Below, piece after piece: positions 35,537-47,159 of a DNA stretch of 64,000 nt. This DNA is from Metallyticus violacea (taxonomy: Eukaryota; Arthropoda; Insecta; Mantodea; Metallyticidae): assembly GCA_030762175.1 (NCBI GenBank), contig CM060831.1:4913001-4977000 (forward strand), written 5' to 3'. The translations under genes and the position numbers were made by a program. How positions within the stretch are numbered: position 1 is the stretch's first letter; every line of letters starts with the position of its first letter. The notes under the pieces were generated by a model. That model searched no databases, was not told where the DNA came from, and was given only the letters and a program-made list of their open reading frames with translations.

Positions 35537-35824
35537 GATATGTTTTATTTACGGACGCTGTTCAACATCTCATATCATCAGCGTTCCATTCAATTCAGGA
35601 CATGAAAGGGCCGGTAAATTTTGCTCAGAGACCTCTCTTTCAGGCTTGATGTTCTTTATCGTGCCGTAAATGTACTACAAGGGACTCACGGCTTTACTTC
35701 CCTTCCGAAGGATGCCATACTTAGGATTTTTACGCTCGAAAAAATCCATCGATCCTGCCCAGGATCTAACCCACGATCTTGGGTTTAGAAGGCAAGTATG
35801 GTTACCACTAGGCCATCAGGACCG
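35537..35824 (-). mobile_element. SINE-B copy, full length, inverted
   Basis: The reverse complement begins TTCGGTCCTGATGGCCTAG and ends CAGCGTCCGTAAATAAAAC, the same element as the plus-strand copy 25 bp away. Sequence identity is high by eye. Confidence 0.92.
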
Positions 35825-35829
35825 AACGG

Positions 35830-36685
35830 TTGCTTAGCGAATTAACATACAAAGAAAATAAGATAAGGATCAATTTCTCTATCATTCGCAGTATTTAAAA
35901 TACATTCACAAAATCTACTCTTGGATGCAGAGTCGCCCGCGCTACAGTAATTTTATAGCGTTTTAACTTCAGCAGCTTCGTAGCAATTTCATCAGAACTA
36001 GGAAACTGCCGTATGCTGAGAAATGATTTTTAGGGGAAGGTTCCAGAACATGTCCAAGGTTGTGAATACTGTACATGGCAAGTTTATCATCAGGGAATCT
36101 CTCTTCAAACATTACAAACTGATTCTGTACGCACTTATGAATCTTAAACAAATAAATACTCTTTGGGAAATAGAATTCTTGAATTGAGTCATATTATCGC
36201 AAGTAATACACTGTGTTGCGTCGACTAATGAATACTTATATACCGTCACACATCACACAAGAAATGTCCGTACCCCCTTTAGTTAAACTCGTACTGACCT
36301 CACTTTCAGCTCGCCGGCCGTCTTTAAGCATGGGATCAAGACGAGAAGGAATATCTATTTTTTATTATGAAATTTTAAACATTTTTTTAAATTATATTTT
36401 CTTCTCCTTTTGGCAGCCTCTAAAAAGGATTTAATTAAAATATATTTCACTCTATACATGTGCGTGCTTTGTATTTTTTAAGGAAAAAAAAATTAATGGC
36501 AGTGTTTAGATATAAAACTTCTCTGTAGTTGAATGTAATGCGCACATACAAAGTATAGCAGAGCGACAATATCTTTGGGAAATATAAATCAACTTTATTT
36601 ATAACATTTACGTCCGTAATGTAAATGATTAATTTATGAACTATTGCATATTCAGACTTAAAAATGAGATCGTGTTAACAAATAA
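35830..36685. other. no gene seen
   Basis: No recognised family. Confidence 0.45.
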
Positions 36686-36689
36686 TAAA

Positions 36690-37010
36690 ATATTCCACAA
36701 GCTCCGAGAACGCCGTCCAGGAACAGGACTGCCAACATCTTCCAGTTCCTGGAATTCACAGAGGTCAGACTCGTGATTCATCCTCTTTACAGTCCTGACC
36801 TGACTCCATGCTATTATTTTCTCTTCCCAGTGGTAAAAAATCGCATGGGAGGAAAGCGATTTTCCAGTCCTGAAGAGCTGTGGCTGCATATGAAAACGAA
36901 CTTTTCACCCGCGAGGAAAATGCTTTGATAAGGAGATGACAAAGTGGTGGAGAGCACTTTGATGAAGTCTACCAATTTGTTGTGTCTCAAAACTTTCATA
37001 GTGACGCTGT
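36690..37010 (+). pseudogene. mariner family C C-terminal relic
   Basis: Plus-strand frames read RLVIHPLYSPDLTPCYYFL (third region, with the CD Asp changed to Y), FPVVKNRMGGKRFSSPEEL, and a tail matching the relics at 19215 and 28800. The family end TGTCTCAAAACTTTCATAG lies near 36985. Confidence 0.7.
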
Positions 37011-37014
37011 ATCA

Positions 37015-37955
37015 CAGTGAAGGAGATACAACTGTATGCTTTCTTCACTAATGTTGAATTGCTACCCACGTCCTCCTCACAAGCCTGCCTGTTGTTCGCC
37101 CCAATAATCGCCAACAGAACCTGGTTAGATGTTGTAAGAACAAGTAAGCCTATCAGCTCAACAGGCTTAAATCTTGGCAACGGTTGTACATTTATTTGTT
37201 ACCAACGCTTGTCAGGAGAGAGCACTGTAATACATTTGTGGTTCGTACATCTCCTGCCTGACGGAAGTTTCAATAAGAAGAAAACTTCTAAACACCAGAG
37301 GAACTACTTGTGAACATTAAGCCAGCAGAGTGCACTTTATCACCTGCCACAGGTGACGGCAACTTTTCTCTTTCCAAATCGATTCAATCCTCTAGCAGTG
37401 CTGCCAACTGAAAGTTATGCAGAGTAAGCTTAATATCCTCTACCTCCCCCCCCCCCTTTAGACAAACAAAAAGACGTAATGAAAATTCTTCCGCTTCTGT
37501 TTGTTTTCATTGCCGCCCAGTTTTTAGTCCATCTTTAAGGGTTTTTCTTACAAAGCAGTAACTGCTTATCTCACAATACTTTATAAAAGTTTATTTTAAA
37601 ACTTTAGAGAAGACTTGAGTTGCTTGTAAGGTAGTGACTGCTAAAAATATAACAATTTGCGCGTTAGGACAGTTGTACAGTAAATGAAAATGCAAAATTC
37701 GCATTACATTGGTTTCGAATATATGAACTGAAAGGCACAAAGACTAATACATAAAGATTTAAAATTATTTATTTACTTACGAAGTACATAAAATAGGGTC
37801 AAGATTGATATGATATTTTTCAAGTGGTCCCCATTGAGTTGTATGCACTTAGTCCTTCGTGTCTGCCAGTTCTGGAAGACGAGATAGAAATTGTCTTTAG
37901 AACCGCATAGGCCTTCTTCCGACACCTTTGGTGAACCAAAATGGAGATCAGGAAT
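37015..37955. other. no gene seen; poly-C at 37445-37456
   Basis: No recognised family. Confidence 0.45.
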
Positions 37956-37959
37956 AGAA

Positions 37960-38815
37960 AAAGTTCGTCACGCAGGAGCTGCGTAAACTAAGCGAAATTT
38001 TAATAAAAAGGAATATAAAATTCTAATAAACTTTGTTAATTAATGAAATGAAATAAATTATGGCATTACTGTGTGGTAATAGGGGAACAAAATTAGAATT
38101 TTTGCAATATATAAGTATCATAAAAGAGAAACAACGGTTTTAGAATTATTGTTATTGAGATTAAACCACAAAAATTAATGGTACACTATTAATTAATGAA
38201 ATATATGACCACTGATAGACAAAGCTACATTGTGTCTGTATTTTTCAATGTAACCATGTTTATGAACTGATTCCTTGATATCATCTTTACATTCACTAAA
38301 ACAGAGAGAAATAACAAAAAGTTTCGAGTTATATCGTGTATTTCAGATGTTCATATGTTTCAATAAAACAAAACATGTTACTGTTTAAAAAAAATTACAA
38401 TGAACTAAGCAAATATACACAATCAACAATATACAATCGAAATTTACATACATTTTCATTGGCTGTGAAATTTAATTTAAATGTTATTAACATGTAACGT
38501 AAACGTTTTCTGAAGGTTATTACAGAGCTTTCTTACATACAAATATAATTCTCAAACACATATTACATTAATATTTCATGTCTTCACGACGATGCTTTTG
38601 TTAAATATAAAACATATGCATCGTTATAAATAAAGTTTATATGATGAATTAATTTCTCACTTTATTTTAAAATAATATAGAGAAAATTAAACGCAAGAGC
38701 GCTTTTAAAATATACATTTACTCCTAATATTCATATTTCCCTAATTTCAAAAACTATTTTACTTATTTACTTAAATGATATAAAAGAAATTTTGTTGTAA
38801 GAAACAAATATTGGT
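37960..38815 (+). repeat. large inverted-repeat arm (partner 42370-42940)
   Basis: Blocks such as GTCACGCAGGAGCTGCGTAA (37974), GTTTCGAGTTATATCG (38320) and CGACGATGCTTTTGTTAAAT (38587) occur in reverse complement at 42370-42940 in the same relative order. It continues directly into tandem array 2. Unclassified dispersed repeat. Confidence 0.75.
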
Positions 38816-38820
38816 GCAGT

Positions 38821-39142
38821 TAGAGCTATTTTTAAATTTTGGATTTTAGATAAACCCCTCCCATTAGTACGACTTCACTGATTTTGGAAAACTATTTTCA
38901 TACTTTATTTCAATGGCATATAAAGAGTTTTCTTTACAAACGTTTAAAACTGCAGCCACTAGAGCGATTTTTAAATTTCGCTTTAATCCTCAAAAGTTTT
39001 CCAAGTATATCGCCACTCCGAGTTGCCCGATTGCCATGATTTTTGAAAACTACCGATATAAATTTAATTTAAAGATTTTTACTGAGTTTCGTTGAGATAA
39101 AGCAAAAATTGTGGCCGCTATAGCGATTTTCATTTTCATTTT

Positions 39143-39183
<41 letters not shown>

Positions 39184-39310
39184 CGCTGAAGGTTAACCGC
39201 TACCCTATGGTCCGATTTTGCTGGTTAACTAATGCAATGAATTTTTTGTAAATTGATGCCCAGTTTTGTTGAGAAAAACCAAAAAATGCGACCTCTAGAG
39301 CGTTAGCGCA
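38821..39310 (-). repeat. diverged ~135-bp tandem repeat, array 2
   Basis: On the minus strand the units carry CGCTCTAG or CGCTATAGCGGCC, CACAATTTTTGCTTTATC, TCAACGAAACTC, and AAAATCGGACCATAGGG then GGTTAACCT. The TAGAGCGAT-type junctions fall at about 38821, 38960, 39121 and 39297. A long T run at 39143-39175 has expanded within one unit. Confidence 0.7.
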
Positions 39311-39639
39311 TACACCTATATGTACCTATAAACGAAAAATAAAACATTTTTTTAATTTTTTAGTCTTTTTCGGTGCCTATTAGGTACGATCGATACAAAT
39401 TTGGATAGATCAGTAAAAGATATTGGTGTACCAACAATAGCTTATATTCCTTTGGAATTCACTAAAAAGTCACTGGAACTCCTTCCAGGCGGCATGGAGG
39501 GTGATGCATACGTGAGGGTTGCATTGTCATGGTGATTGCAGCTCAGAAAGTGTTATAATAGTCGCCATTAACCGTCATTGGCGGGGAAGCTGTGGGCATT
39601 AAAACCGGTGCTTTATCTCTCTGGTTCGGTTTTGACTCT

Positions 39640-40213
39640 GAGTCAGTTGTCCCGGCCCCCTTTTGGCCGATATGGTGGTACGGATACACTACTATGCGTC
39701 GATTTGTGAACAATGATGAAACACGGGTGCACGACTACACATTTGAAACAATGGAGCATCACCGCCAAGTATATGAAATCGACAGGGAAGATCATAGCAT
39801 CGGTTTTCTGGGATGCTAGCAGATTATCTTCTCACTGGAGCGTATTATACTAACCTTTTGGACTTACTGAATATAAAAATTACGAGGGAAAAGGTCGGGT
39901 TTATCAATTAAGAAAGCCATCTTGCATCAAGATAATACGTGTCGTTGCAATGTGAAAAATGAATGAATTATAATACGATTTACAGCCACACACCCCTTAT
40001 TCCCCCGATTTGGCTCCATCGGATTTCTACCTGTTCCCTAAATTGGGAAAATTCCTTGGTGGAAAGAATTTCTTCCCATGTGGAGCTTAACTTATCATTA
40101 AATGGGCTGAAGAAATTTGACTTCCAGAATATGTAAGAGCATTGCTGGACAAAGCGATACTACATTGAAAATTAAGAATAATTTCATTCCGAGAAATTTT
40201 CAAATGACCCTCG
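39640..40213 (+). mobile_element. mariner family A copy, 5' truncated, with right TIR
   Basis: Plus-strand frames read RRFVNNDETRVHDYTFETM (first catalytic region, DET), LSIKKAILHQDNT (second Asp), PPYSPDLAPSDFYLFPK in the DNA near 39995-40045, and FLGGKNFFP. The right TIR TTCCGAGAAATTTTCAAATG ACCCTCG ends at 40213 and is followed by TA. The N-terminal third is missing. Confidence 0.8.
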
Positions 40214-40570
40214 TAGCATTAAACATGTCACGTATTTATTGCTTTAAACCAATTTCCTCTAGAAAAATGCCGATGAAACCGAAAAGGCATACTTTTCTAT
40301 ATGTATAAATTTGTTTTCTGTTGTCTAATAAGAAAAACTGCTCTCTATATTATACAAAACAATAAATAAGCGAAATATTTTCAAATGTAAATTTTTTATC
40401 ATGTTGCACACATCCCTCTCTTACTGTATGCACGAATTATCGAAGTTTCCTCTTAAATAAACTGAATCCTAGAGATGGGCTTCAAACCAAAGACGTTCAA
40501 CACACATACAAGGACCATTGGATGCTTTAAAGTAGGTTGAAGCAAAGCAAGGTTTGCAAATTACACACTG

Positions 40571-41619
40571 AGGCCCCAATCACAATGAAAAGTAAACGTA
40601 AACATAATAAAATAAGACGTAACACTTTAACTTAGTAGTATGTAGGCATTCACAATGAAAGACGCAAACGTACGTATTAGCCATCCTAAAGTAAGAACAA
40701 GCGAAGATCAACTAACAGCTGATTGAAAATGGCTGCTTCTGAGCAGACGGCGGTAGCGTTTATGCATATGCAAAATGCAGTAAATAATTTGCTTGGAGTA
40801 ATATGAGCAAGGATAGCTTTATTAAAATGTAATTAATCTTTTGTCCATTGACGCCATTCTGTCTACAGAGTCACTGATCCGCAGCTCTCTCTACCATAAC
40901 TTGCCCTTACACGGAGCACTGAAATCAAGTGCAACTCCTGCTGATAGCTGCTGCAAGTCCCGAGCGACATCGGAAAGAGCCGAACTACTGTGCGTGGCCG
41001 CAGTGTAAATGTTGCATGTATTATTGTTTTGTTTTGTTTTGTTTTTTTTTTTTTTGTTAAACATATTGTAACTTATGCGTTGTCATCCGTAACTTTTAAA
41101 TATAAATTGATAGGGAATTATTAGGCGGGTAAAATATTGTAAAGGTGGCAAATTTGCTCTTATTGAAATTCGCAATTAATTTAATGTTAACCTCGGGTAA
41201 ATCCTAGAAACGATGATCCCAGTAGTTTTTCGTGAATATGAATTGATAGGGGTTCACAAATAACTGTAATGGTGGCAAATCTCCTTTGGTTGCAACAGAA
41301 AAAAAAATCATAAACATCAATTTATATTATTTTTCAAGCATACGCTATATCTGTGGGTCACTTCCTTCGGCTCTCTCCGCCGTCGCTCGGGACTTGCAAC
41401 AGCAAGCAGCAAGAGTTGCATTTGATTTCCGTTCTCCGTGTAAGGATAAATTCTACCATAGAACTCTACAAACAGAGCAGCTGTGTTCTGATTGGCAGAT
41501 TTATTAAGTTTCAGTTTGACGTAGACGCAAAACCTTGGACCTTGCAAGCTCCTATTTTTTACGTCTACCTTTTGCGCTTAAGTTTACGTTACATTTAATT
41601 TTCAATGTAAATGGGGCCT
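40571..41619. mobile_element. foldback-like non-autonomous DNA element (copy 1)
   Basis: The ends are inverted: AGGCCCCAATCACAATGAAA on the left and AGGCCCCATTTACATTGAAA on the right (reverse complement). The inversion extends far inwards: 40905-41000 (CCTTACACGGAG, AAGTGCAACTCCTGCTG, GCAAGTCCCGAGCGAC) pairs with 41345-41460. No coding sequence is seen. An inverted, interrupted copy is at 48205-50392. Possibly PIF/Harbinger-related, because the ends are GGCCCC...GGGGCC with T/A-rich trinucleotides outside; that is inference. Confidence 0.75.
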
Positions 41620-42047
41620 AGCTCTTTGTGTAAAATAAAACGAATCCGTTCATTTGGTCTGTGCTTATGCACTTCCAAAAAGGGTGAGTTTTCCGAAACA
41701 ATGAAACCTTATGTAACATAAACAGATAACCCGTTTTGTGACTGCAGTTTGCATGATGTTTCTGTGTTTTAACACACTCTCATTAATTAGTCCTCAATCG
41801 CTCTCGGGGGGGATACACAAGTGCAGCTGCAAACAAACAATCGCTGAGAGCGCAGCTGTAATATGTGACGGGCAAATCCACATCTGACACCAAAATGTGT
41901 TCCCTGCTTACAGATAAGACAAAGCCCAAATTGTCACAAAAATGGATACGCTTGATGGGAAACCGAACAATTGGATCGTTCATGTAACGTAATTACTATA
42001 TTTCGAACTACTTGAGTTCTTTTATGGCAAGACGACAAGTTATATTG

Positions 42048-42050
<3 letters not shown>

Positions 42051-42084
<34 letters not shown>
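42051..42084. repeat. (AT)n microsatellite
   Basis: Alternating AT run. Confidence 0.95.
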
Positions 42085-42088
<4 letters not shown>

Positions 42089-42240
42089 CAATATCTGTTC
42101 GAAATATTGCGATACTACTAAATGTTGCACTTTATAAGTCTTTTATCCTTTTTCTGCTTATCTATTTATTGTTTATATCAGTTATTGTGTTATTTTATTT
42201 TTAATTTATATATGTATAAAGTGTGTATGTTTTTCTGTTA

Positions 42241-42385
42241 ACGCTCTAGTGACAGCAATTTTTTTTTCGCAATGAAACTCAGTATATACCATTTGAATAA
42301 AATAAGAAAAATATTTTGTAAAAACCAAGGAAATCGGACCATTTGGAGTTGGGTTATACCTAAAAATCTAAATTTAAAAAGCGCT
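42241..42385 (+). repeat. ~135-bp repeat, single unit
   Basis: CGCTCTAGTGACAGCAATTT, GCAATGAAACTCAGTATA, GGAAATCGGACCATTTGG and TAAATTTAAAAAGCGCTC follow the same order as the arrays at 30795 and 38821. It continues into the inverted-repeat arm. Confidence 0.7.
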
Positions 42386-42940
42386 CTTGCGTTTAATTTT
42401 CTATTCATTGCTTTAAAATAAAAGGACAAATTAATTAGTCATATAAACTATACTTATGACCATTCATATGTTTTATATTTAACAAAAGCATCGTCGTGAA
42501 GATAGAAAATGTGAAATATTAATTTGATATGTGTTTGAGAATTATATTTGTATATAATAGCGTTCTATAATAACCTTCAAAATTTTTTTCGTTGTATATG
42601 TTTACTATAATAACATTTAAATTAAATTTTCCATGTAACTTTCGATTATATGTTGTTGACCATGTATATTTGTTTAGTGTGTTATAATTGTTTTTAAATA
42701 GTAATATGTTTAATTTTATTAAAACACATGAACATCATCTTCTTAAATACAGAATGTAACTCGAAACTTTCTGATATTTCTCTCTATTTTAGTAAATGTA
42801 AAGACGGTATCAAGGGCTCAGTTCATAAAAATGCTTACATATATATACATATATATATGTATAATTTAGATTTCATATTCATTTTTAAAGTTATTTAACT
42901 TACTGAGGAATTCGCTTAGTTTACGCAGCACCTGCGTGAC
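42370..42940 (-). repeat. large inverted-repeat arm (partner 37960-38815)
   Basis: The reverse complement aligns with 37960-38815 over most of its length, with small indels. The far end, TTCGCTTAGTTTACGCAGC, meets a LINE RT fragment. Confidence 0.75.
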
Positions 42941-42944
42941 GAAC

Positions 42945-43285
42945 CTTTTTCAATTTAGGCCCTTCTTTAAATGCCATTATTTTTATATTCTTTTTGTTAA
43001 TATTAAAACCCAACTCTTTACAAAATAATATACTTTTTAAGAACTCTTTAATTCTATGCTAGTTACTGAAATTGTTACCAAATCATTGTTCTTCCTGTGT
43101 TATTTATAGTTGGGGGGTGTGGTTATTTTTAGTAACTTTTTCTAATGTATCATCAGTAAAGAGATTAAACACAACTGGATTTAAATTTGCACCCTTTTTT
43201 AAACCTACATTATTCGGAATTCTTTCCTGACTCAAAAATTTTAATGATAGCATCGCAAGATTGCTACCGTTTCCACTGTTCTGCA
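42945..43285 (-). pseudogene. LINE reverse transcriptase fragment
   Basis: The minus-strand reading is IPNNVGLKKGANLNPVVFNL, FTDDTLEKVTKNNHTPQL, then CKELGFNINKKNIKIMAFKE and GPKLKKV. This resembles the RT block 'G..QGC.LSP.LFN.F.DD' and the downstream 'GL.IN..KTK.MAF' block of non-LTR retrotransposons. The catalytic FADD box between them is degraded. Short relic. Confidence 0.6.
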
Positions 43286-43289
43286 GATT

Positions 43290-44265
43290 TTACTCCCCTG
43301 TGACTTTCATTGCGTTTTTGTTTCACTCTATAAACTCAAAGCAATTTCTCCTTTTCTCCGTGGTTCTATAAAAGCCGAAATATATAGAGGAAATAATGAA
43401 AATAAAGCACATTCACTTTAACGAAGCAAGTTTAGCCAGGGAGACCTAACGACTTTGTTTCGCTAAATGATATGATATCTTATCGTTTTATGACACGAGG
43501 GAAATAATGACTCTTTTTGTGACTGTGTGTTGATTGTTGCTAAAAGTATTGTTATATTTGGGAGTTATTTTCCCCGAGCTTTCATTAGGGGCCATCATGT
43601 GCCGAGAACAATAGGAGCAGCGTTTATTATTGTAGCACCCCCTGCGAGGCTACACGAAGAGGAAATTCCGCATTTTACGACAGTCGTAACACAGAACCTA
43701 TAAATTCCAACAGCCACATTTTGTATTATCTAATCTTCACCCTTGCCCCCAACCAGGTGGCGGATTTCCTTCTTATAGACACACCAGCCCCTAAAGGGAA
43801 TATTCCGCAATGTCTTTGGATTTCTGGGCGTTTTGAGCCCACCTTGCTGCGTTTTAAACACATAATGATAGAGTTTCATTTAAATTTGTGTATAGGAAAC
43901 TGCACAAAAGTAATAGATGGCGGTTGTGCAGCGAAAGAATAGTGTTCGTTAGTTGTCGAGTAGAGAAAGACGTGTACAAGAAAGAAGATGACTATCGTGG
44001 ATAAACTGCATTGCATGGTTTTGTGGAAGGAAGACTTGACGTTAGCCCCTGAACAAATTCTCGGGCAACGCGGCAAATTCTTGTCCCAAAGGAGAGAACA
44101 CTTGTCTCACTCAAGTCACGCGATCGTGTTGCTAGAGCAACGGGCTGCAGGACTAATTCTCGGGCAGCGAGAGCTGCAGACCCAAGCGACAGCGGAGACA
44201 GCCGAACAACTCCTTAGTACGGCCGATACAGGGGATTGCACTGAAGTTAGTTAGTCTGTTGCTTA
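43290..44265. other. no gene seen
   Basis: ORFs of 73-88 codons at 43721 and 43988 show no recognisable family. Confidence 0.4.
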
Positions 44266-44269
44266 CAGC

Positions 44270-44513
44270 CCCCCCTTTTTTTACTGAGGCATAGACGTTG
44301 AACACTGATGATATATGAAATGAAATTATATATTGGGAAAGGATTTTAAGGACGTTCCAGGCCTAAGTTTAGGGCACCTCCAGGCATTTGCCATTTATGA
44401 GGGCTGAGGAAAACCTAAAAAAACCTCAGTCAGGGAGGACAGTCCTGGCGGGACTCGAACCCCAGACCTCTCACTCACGAGTTCGCGCCTTAACGACCTC
44501 GGCCAGCCGTGCC
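44270..44513 (-). mobile_element. SINE-A copy
   Basis: The minus-strand head is GGCACGGCTGGCCGAGGTC then GTTAAGGCGCGAACTCGTG, followed by GGGGTTCGAGTCC (B box). The body contains CATAAATGGCAAATGCCTGG and AAACTTAGGCCTGGAACG. The distal tail is shortened. Confidence 0.9.
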
Positions 44514-44517
44514 AGTG

Positions 44518-44840
44518 AGGAAGTTCGCTCCATGCAATGGAAACATCCTGGGAACTCCCAGTTGCAAGCTGATGATCACTTGGGACACTTCAGGCATACT
44601 GCTAATGGAAATGGCTTCCTCAAGAGTGAGCTGTACTGCAAGCTGCAAGACCCTTATGGCTTAGACGCAGGAGTCAGCAACGGTGAAAACTGAAGAGGTC
44701 GACGGGAGTGTTACTCCAACAGCACAATGCGCGGCACCATACCAGCAACACTACTGTCATCGCTGGGGTTCGTCCACACCCACCATATTCCCCGGATCTC
44801 GCTCCGTCTAACTATGCCTTATTCTACAACATGAAAGACA
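44518..44840 (+). pseudogene. mariner family D C-terminal relic
   Basis: Plus-strand frames read SMQWKHPGNSQLQ ('QW.HPGSP' block after the first Asp), then VLLQQHNARHHTSNTTVIAG (second catalytic region, QDN changed to QHN) and PHPPYSPDLAPSNYALF (third region, the last Asp changed to Asn). Two of the catalytic acids are therefore substituted. It abuts the SINE-A copy at 44513. Confidence 0.7.
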
Positions 44841-44909
44841 GCAACAACAAGAAAACAACAACTTATGGTGGAGTAGTAGTCCCAAACAATGGTTTCGCAA
44901 GGTCATAAT

Positions 44910-46055
44910 TAAGTTACCAGGAAGATGGCAAAGGTAAATTGATGTTTGCGGGTAGTAATTGAGAGATCCCCTGTGCTTAGCCCCTGTTTCATAATAAATA
45001 AGGCACAAAAACTATGTCATTTCCGAACGCCTGTTGTGTTTCAGCACTTTTTAGCATGTCACAAGGTGTTTCTAAGGGATGTCAACATCATACATTATCG
45101 ATTTTTACATGTTGTACTGAAGAAAACTTTTACGTGCGGTTAATGAAGTAATAGACTACATCAAATAGCAAGAAAATTCCTGTTTTTTCGAATAAGATGC
45201 CCTTTTTGCATTCAAATATTTATATTTTTTACTGTTTAAAAATTAACTGTGCTTAGTATTTTGAAACTTTTTCATTCAATTGCTAGTTATAAAATGTTGG
45301 TATATTTTTCGTTTTATGCTAACCAGTTTCTGATATATTGGGACATTTGTATGGAAGAGTATTTTTTTTTTTTTTTTTTTTTTCAGAAATTGCAATTCAA
45401 CACAAAGAAAATCTTATATTTGTAAAAGAAATAGAATTTTTAAAACCTAAAGCTGATAGCCTCAATCTCTTCCTGTTTATCCTGATATCTTCTCCTTCTT
45501 TTCGTTTGTTTATTTATTTCCAGAAACATGTTCATACGTCAAAGTAACCCCTCCCCAAAAGTAGCAGTAATCCAGGCTAGTTTTCGATAACAATGATCCG
45601 CCAGTGTAACACACACTGCGCCAGAGACACAATGCACAATTTCCGTGGTATTGTTTTAAATGATAGCCTCATTAGTGCACTTTAGTTAGTTAAAAAAGGG
45701 AACTTTAAATTTTGAACAAACATCCATAACTCTCCTACTCAAGTATCGTGAGAAATACTTCACACACAACTGCAAGTCTTTGGCTGTTTGTGCCAAACCT
45801 GTACGGCTCTGTAATCACTTGGAGATCGGCATTTCGAACTCTTTTGTATTTAAATGCACGGATGTAAGAATCCGTGAAATGCACTACCATTTGTTCATCA
45901 CCATATCCAAACCGTTGTGTCCTTGACCTCCAAACCATGTATTTACGCACATGGGTACTTTATTGAAAAATGGTCAAACCGTCCCACAAAACCCAGGAAA
46001 TATTGTCGGTCGTATTTTCCCTGTACATGTTTCTGATGGTCAGTCATCAATGTTG
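44910..46055. other. no gene seen; poly-T at 45362-45383
   Basis: The minus-strand ORF at 45735-45950 is unrecognised. Confidence 0.4.
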
Positions 46056-46059
46056 CGGC

Positions 46060-46346
46060 CGCCACGGGTGGCCGAGGTCGTTAAGGCGCACATTAGTGAG
46101 CGCCAGTTCTGGGGTTCGATTTCAACTAGTACCGTCCTCCCTGACTGAGGTTTTTTTTTTTTTTTTTTTTTTCCAGATTTTCTGTAGTCCTCATAAATGG
46201 CAAATGCCAGGAAGGTACTCGAAACTTAGGCAGAAATGCTTCCTTTCTTTAAAAAAAAAAAAACCTCTCCCTGTTTATCATTTCATATCAGTGCCCACCG
46301 CTGGTTATGTCTCAATAGTATAACGGACGTTAAACACTATTAAAAA
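46060..46346 (+). mobile_element. SINE-A copy, full length
   Basis: The head is CGCCACGGGTGGCCGAGGTC then GTTAAGGCGC, followed by CTGGGGTTCGATTTC (B box). A T tract and CTCATAAATGGCAAATGCC follow. The tail is ATAACGGACGTTAAACACT. It is followed immediately by a SINE-B. Confidence 0.9.
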
Positions 46347-46348
46347 GC

Positions 46349-46592
46349 AATATTGCCCTCGTAGACACAAGGTCACGGGTTCAATTCCGGCCAGGGTGGA
46401 TGGATTTTTTTCTGGCGTAAAATTTATAAGCATGGTCTCCTTCGTAAGGGAAGAAAGGGCATAGATCCCGTGTCTTAGATTTACAGCACGTAAAAGTATG
46501 GAAGAAGAGGCCTTTGAGCAACATTTATCAGCCTTATTACTCCCTGAATTTAATGGCTCGCTGATGACGTCCTAAATAAATTAAATTAACAA
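46349..46592 (+). mobile_element. SINE-B copy, 5' shortened
   Basis: GGTCACGGGTTCAATTCCGG (B-box region), CTCCTTCGTAAGGGAAG, GAGGCCTTTGAGCAACAT and TCGCTGATGACGTCC place it in SINE-B. It directly abuts the SINE-A tail. Confidence 0.8.
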
Positions 46593-46603
46593 CCAATATT
46601 GCG

Positions 46604-46740
46604 TCGGTCCTAGTGGTCAAGTGGTACCTTGTTGTCTTTTAAATATGGTTTCCTTGAGAAGGGAAGTAAAGCCATTGGCCATGTGTGTTAGATTTACGGC
46701 ATGTAACAGAATCTAAAGCTTGAAAGAAGAGACCCCATGA
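46604..46740 (+). mobile_element. SINE-B fragment, internally deleted
   Basis: CGGTCCTAGTGGTCAAGTGG is the head. GGTTTCCTTGAGAAGGGAAG and TTGAAAGAAGAGACC are body. The B box and tail are missing. Confidence 0.7.
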
Positions 46741-47159
46741 AACTATAGCCAATCTTGCGACAAATGGTGAGTTCTATTAAGAGTTTATTTGAGTTTAAAG
46801 CATAAAATTAACTATCTGTTATACTTAACTTGGAAATTTTGGTTGCATAAACTTTATTGTAGGTCTATTTCTTCTTAACCTCAAATTAAACCTAACTCGC
46901 GAAATTTCATAAGTTAAAACACTAACTATAGTTTAGTAATTATTAAATAAAGCTTCTCTCAAGGTACAGAAGCATAACAACTCCACTTGTAAATAGAAGC
47001 CGTAGGTAATATATCTTCAATGTTCACTTTTCATTTCCGCGTAATAACAACAGAGTTGTGTTCAATTATAGGTTATGTTAGGCTAACCTTACAAGCGTTA
47101 GGTATATTGTACAGATTTCTGGTTTCCGGCATTTCACTCGATGATTTTTTAACCGTGCT

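Noticed and set aside
43988..44254. 88-codon ORF just before a SINE-A, looked mariner-like at first (MTIVDKLHCMVLWKE)
   Set aside because: The remainder does not follow any transposase block order; no support.
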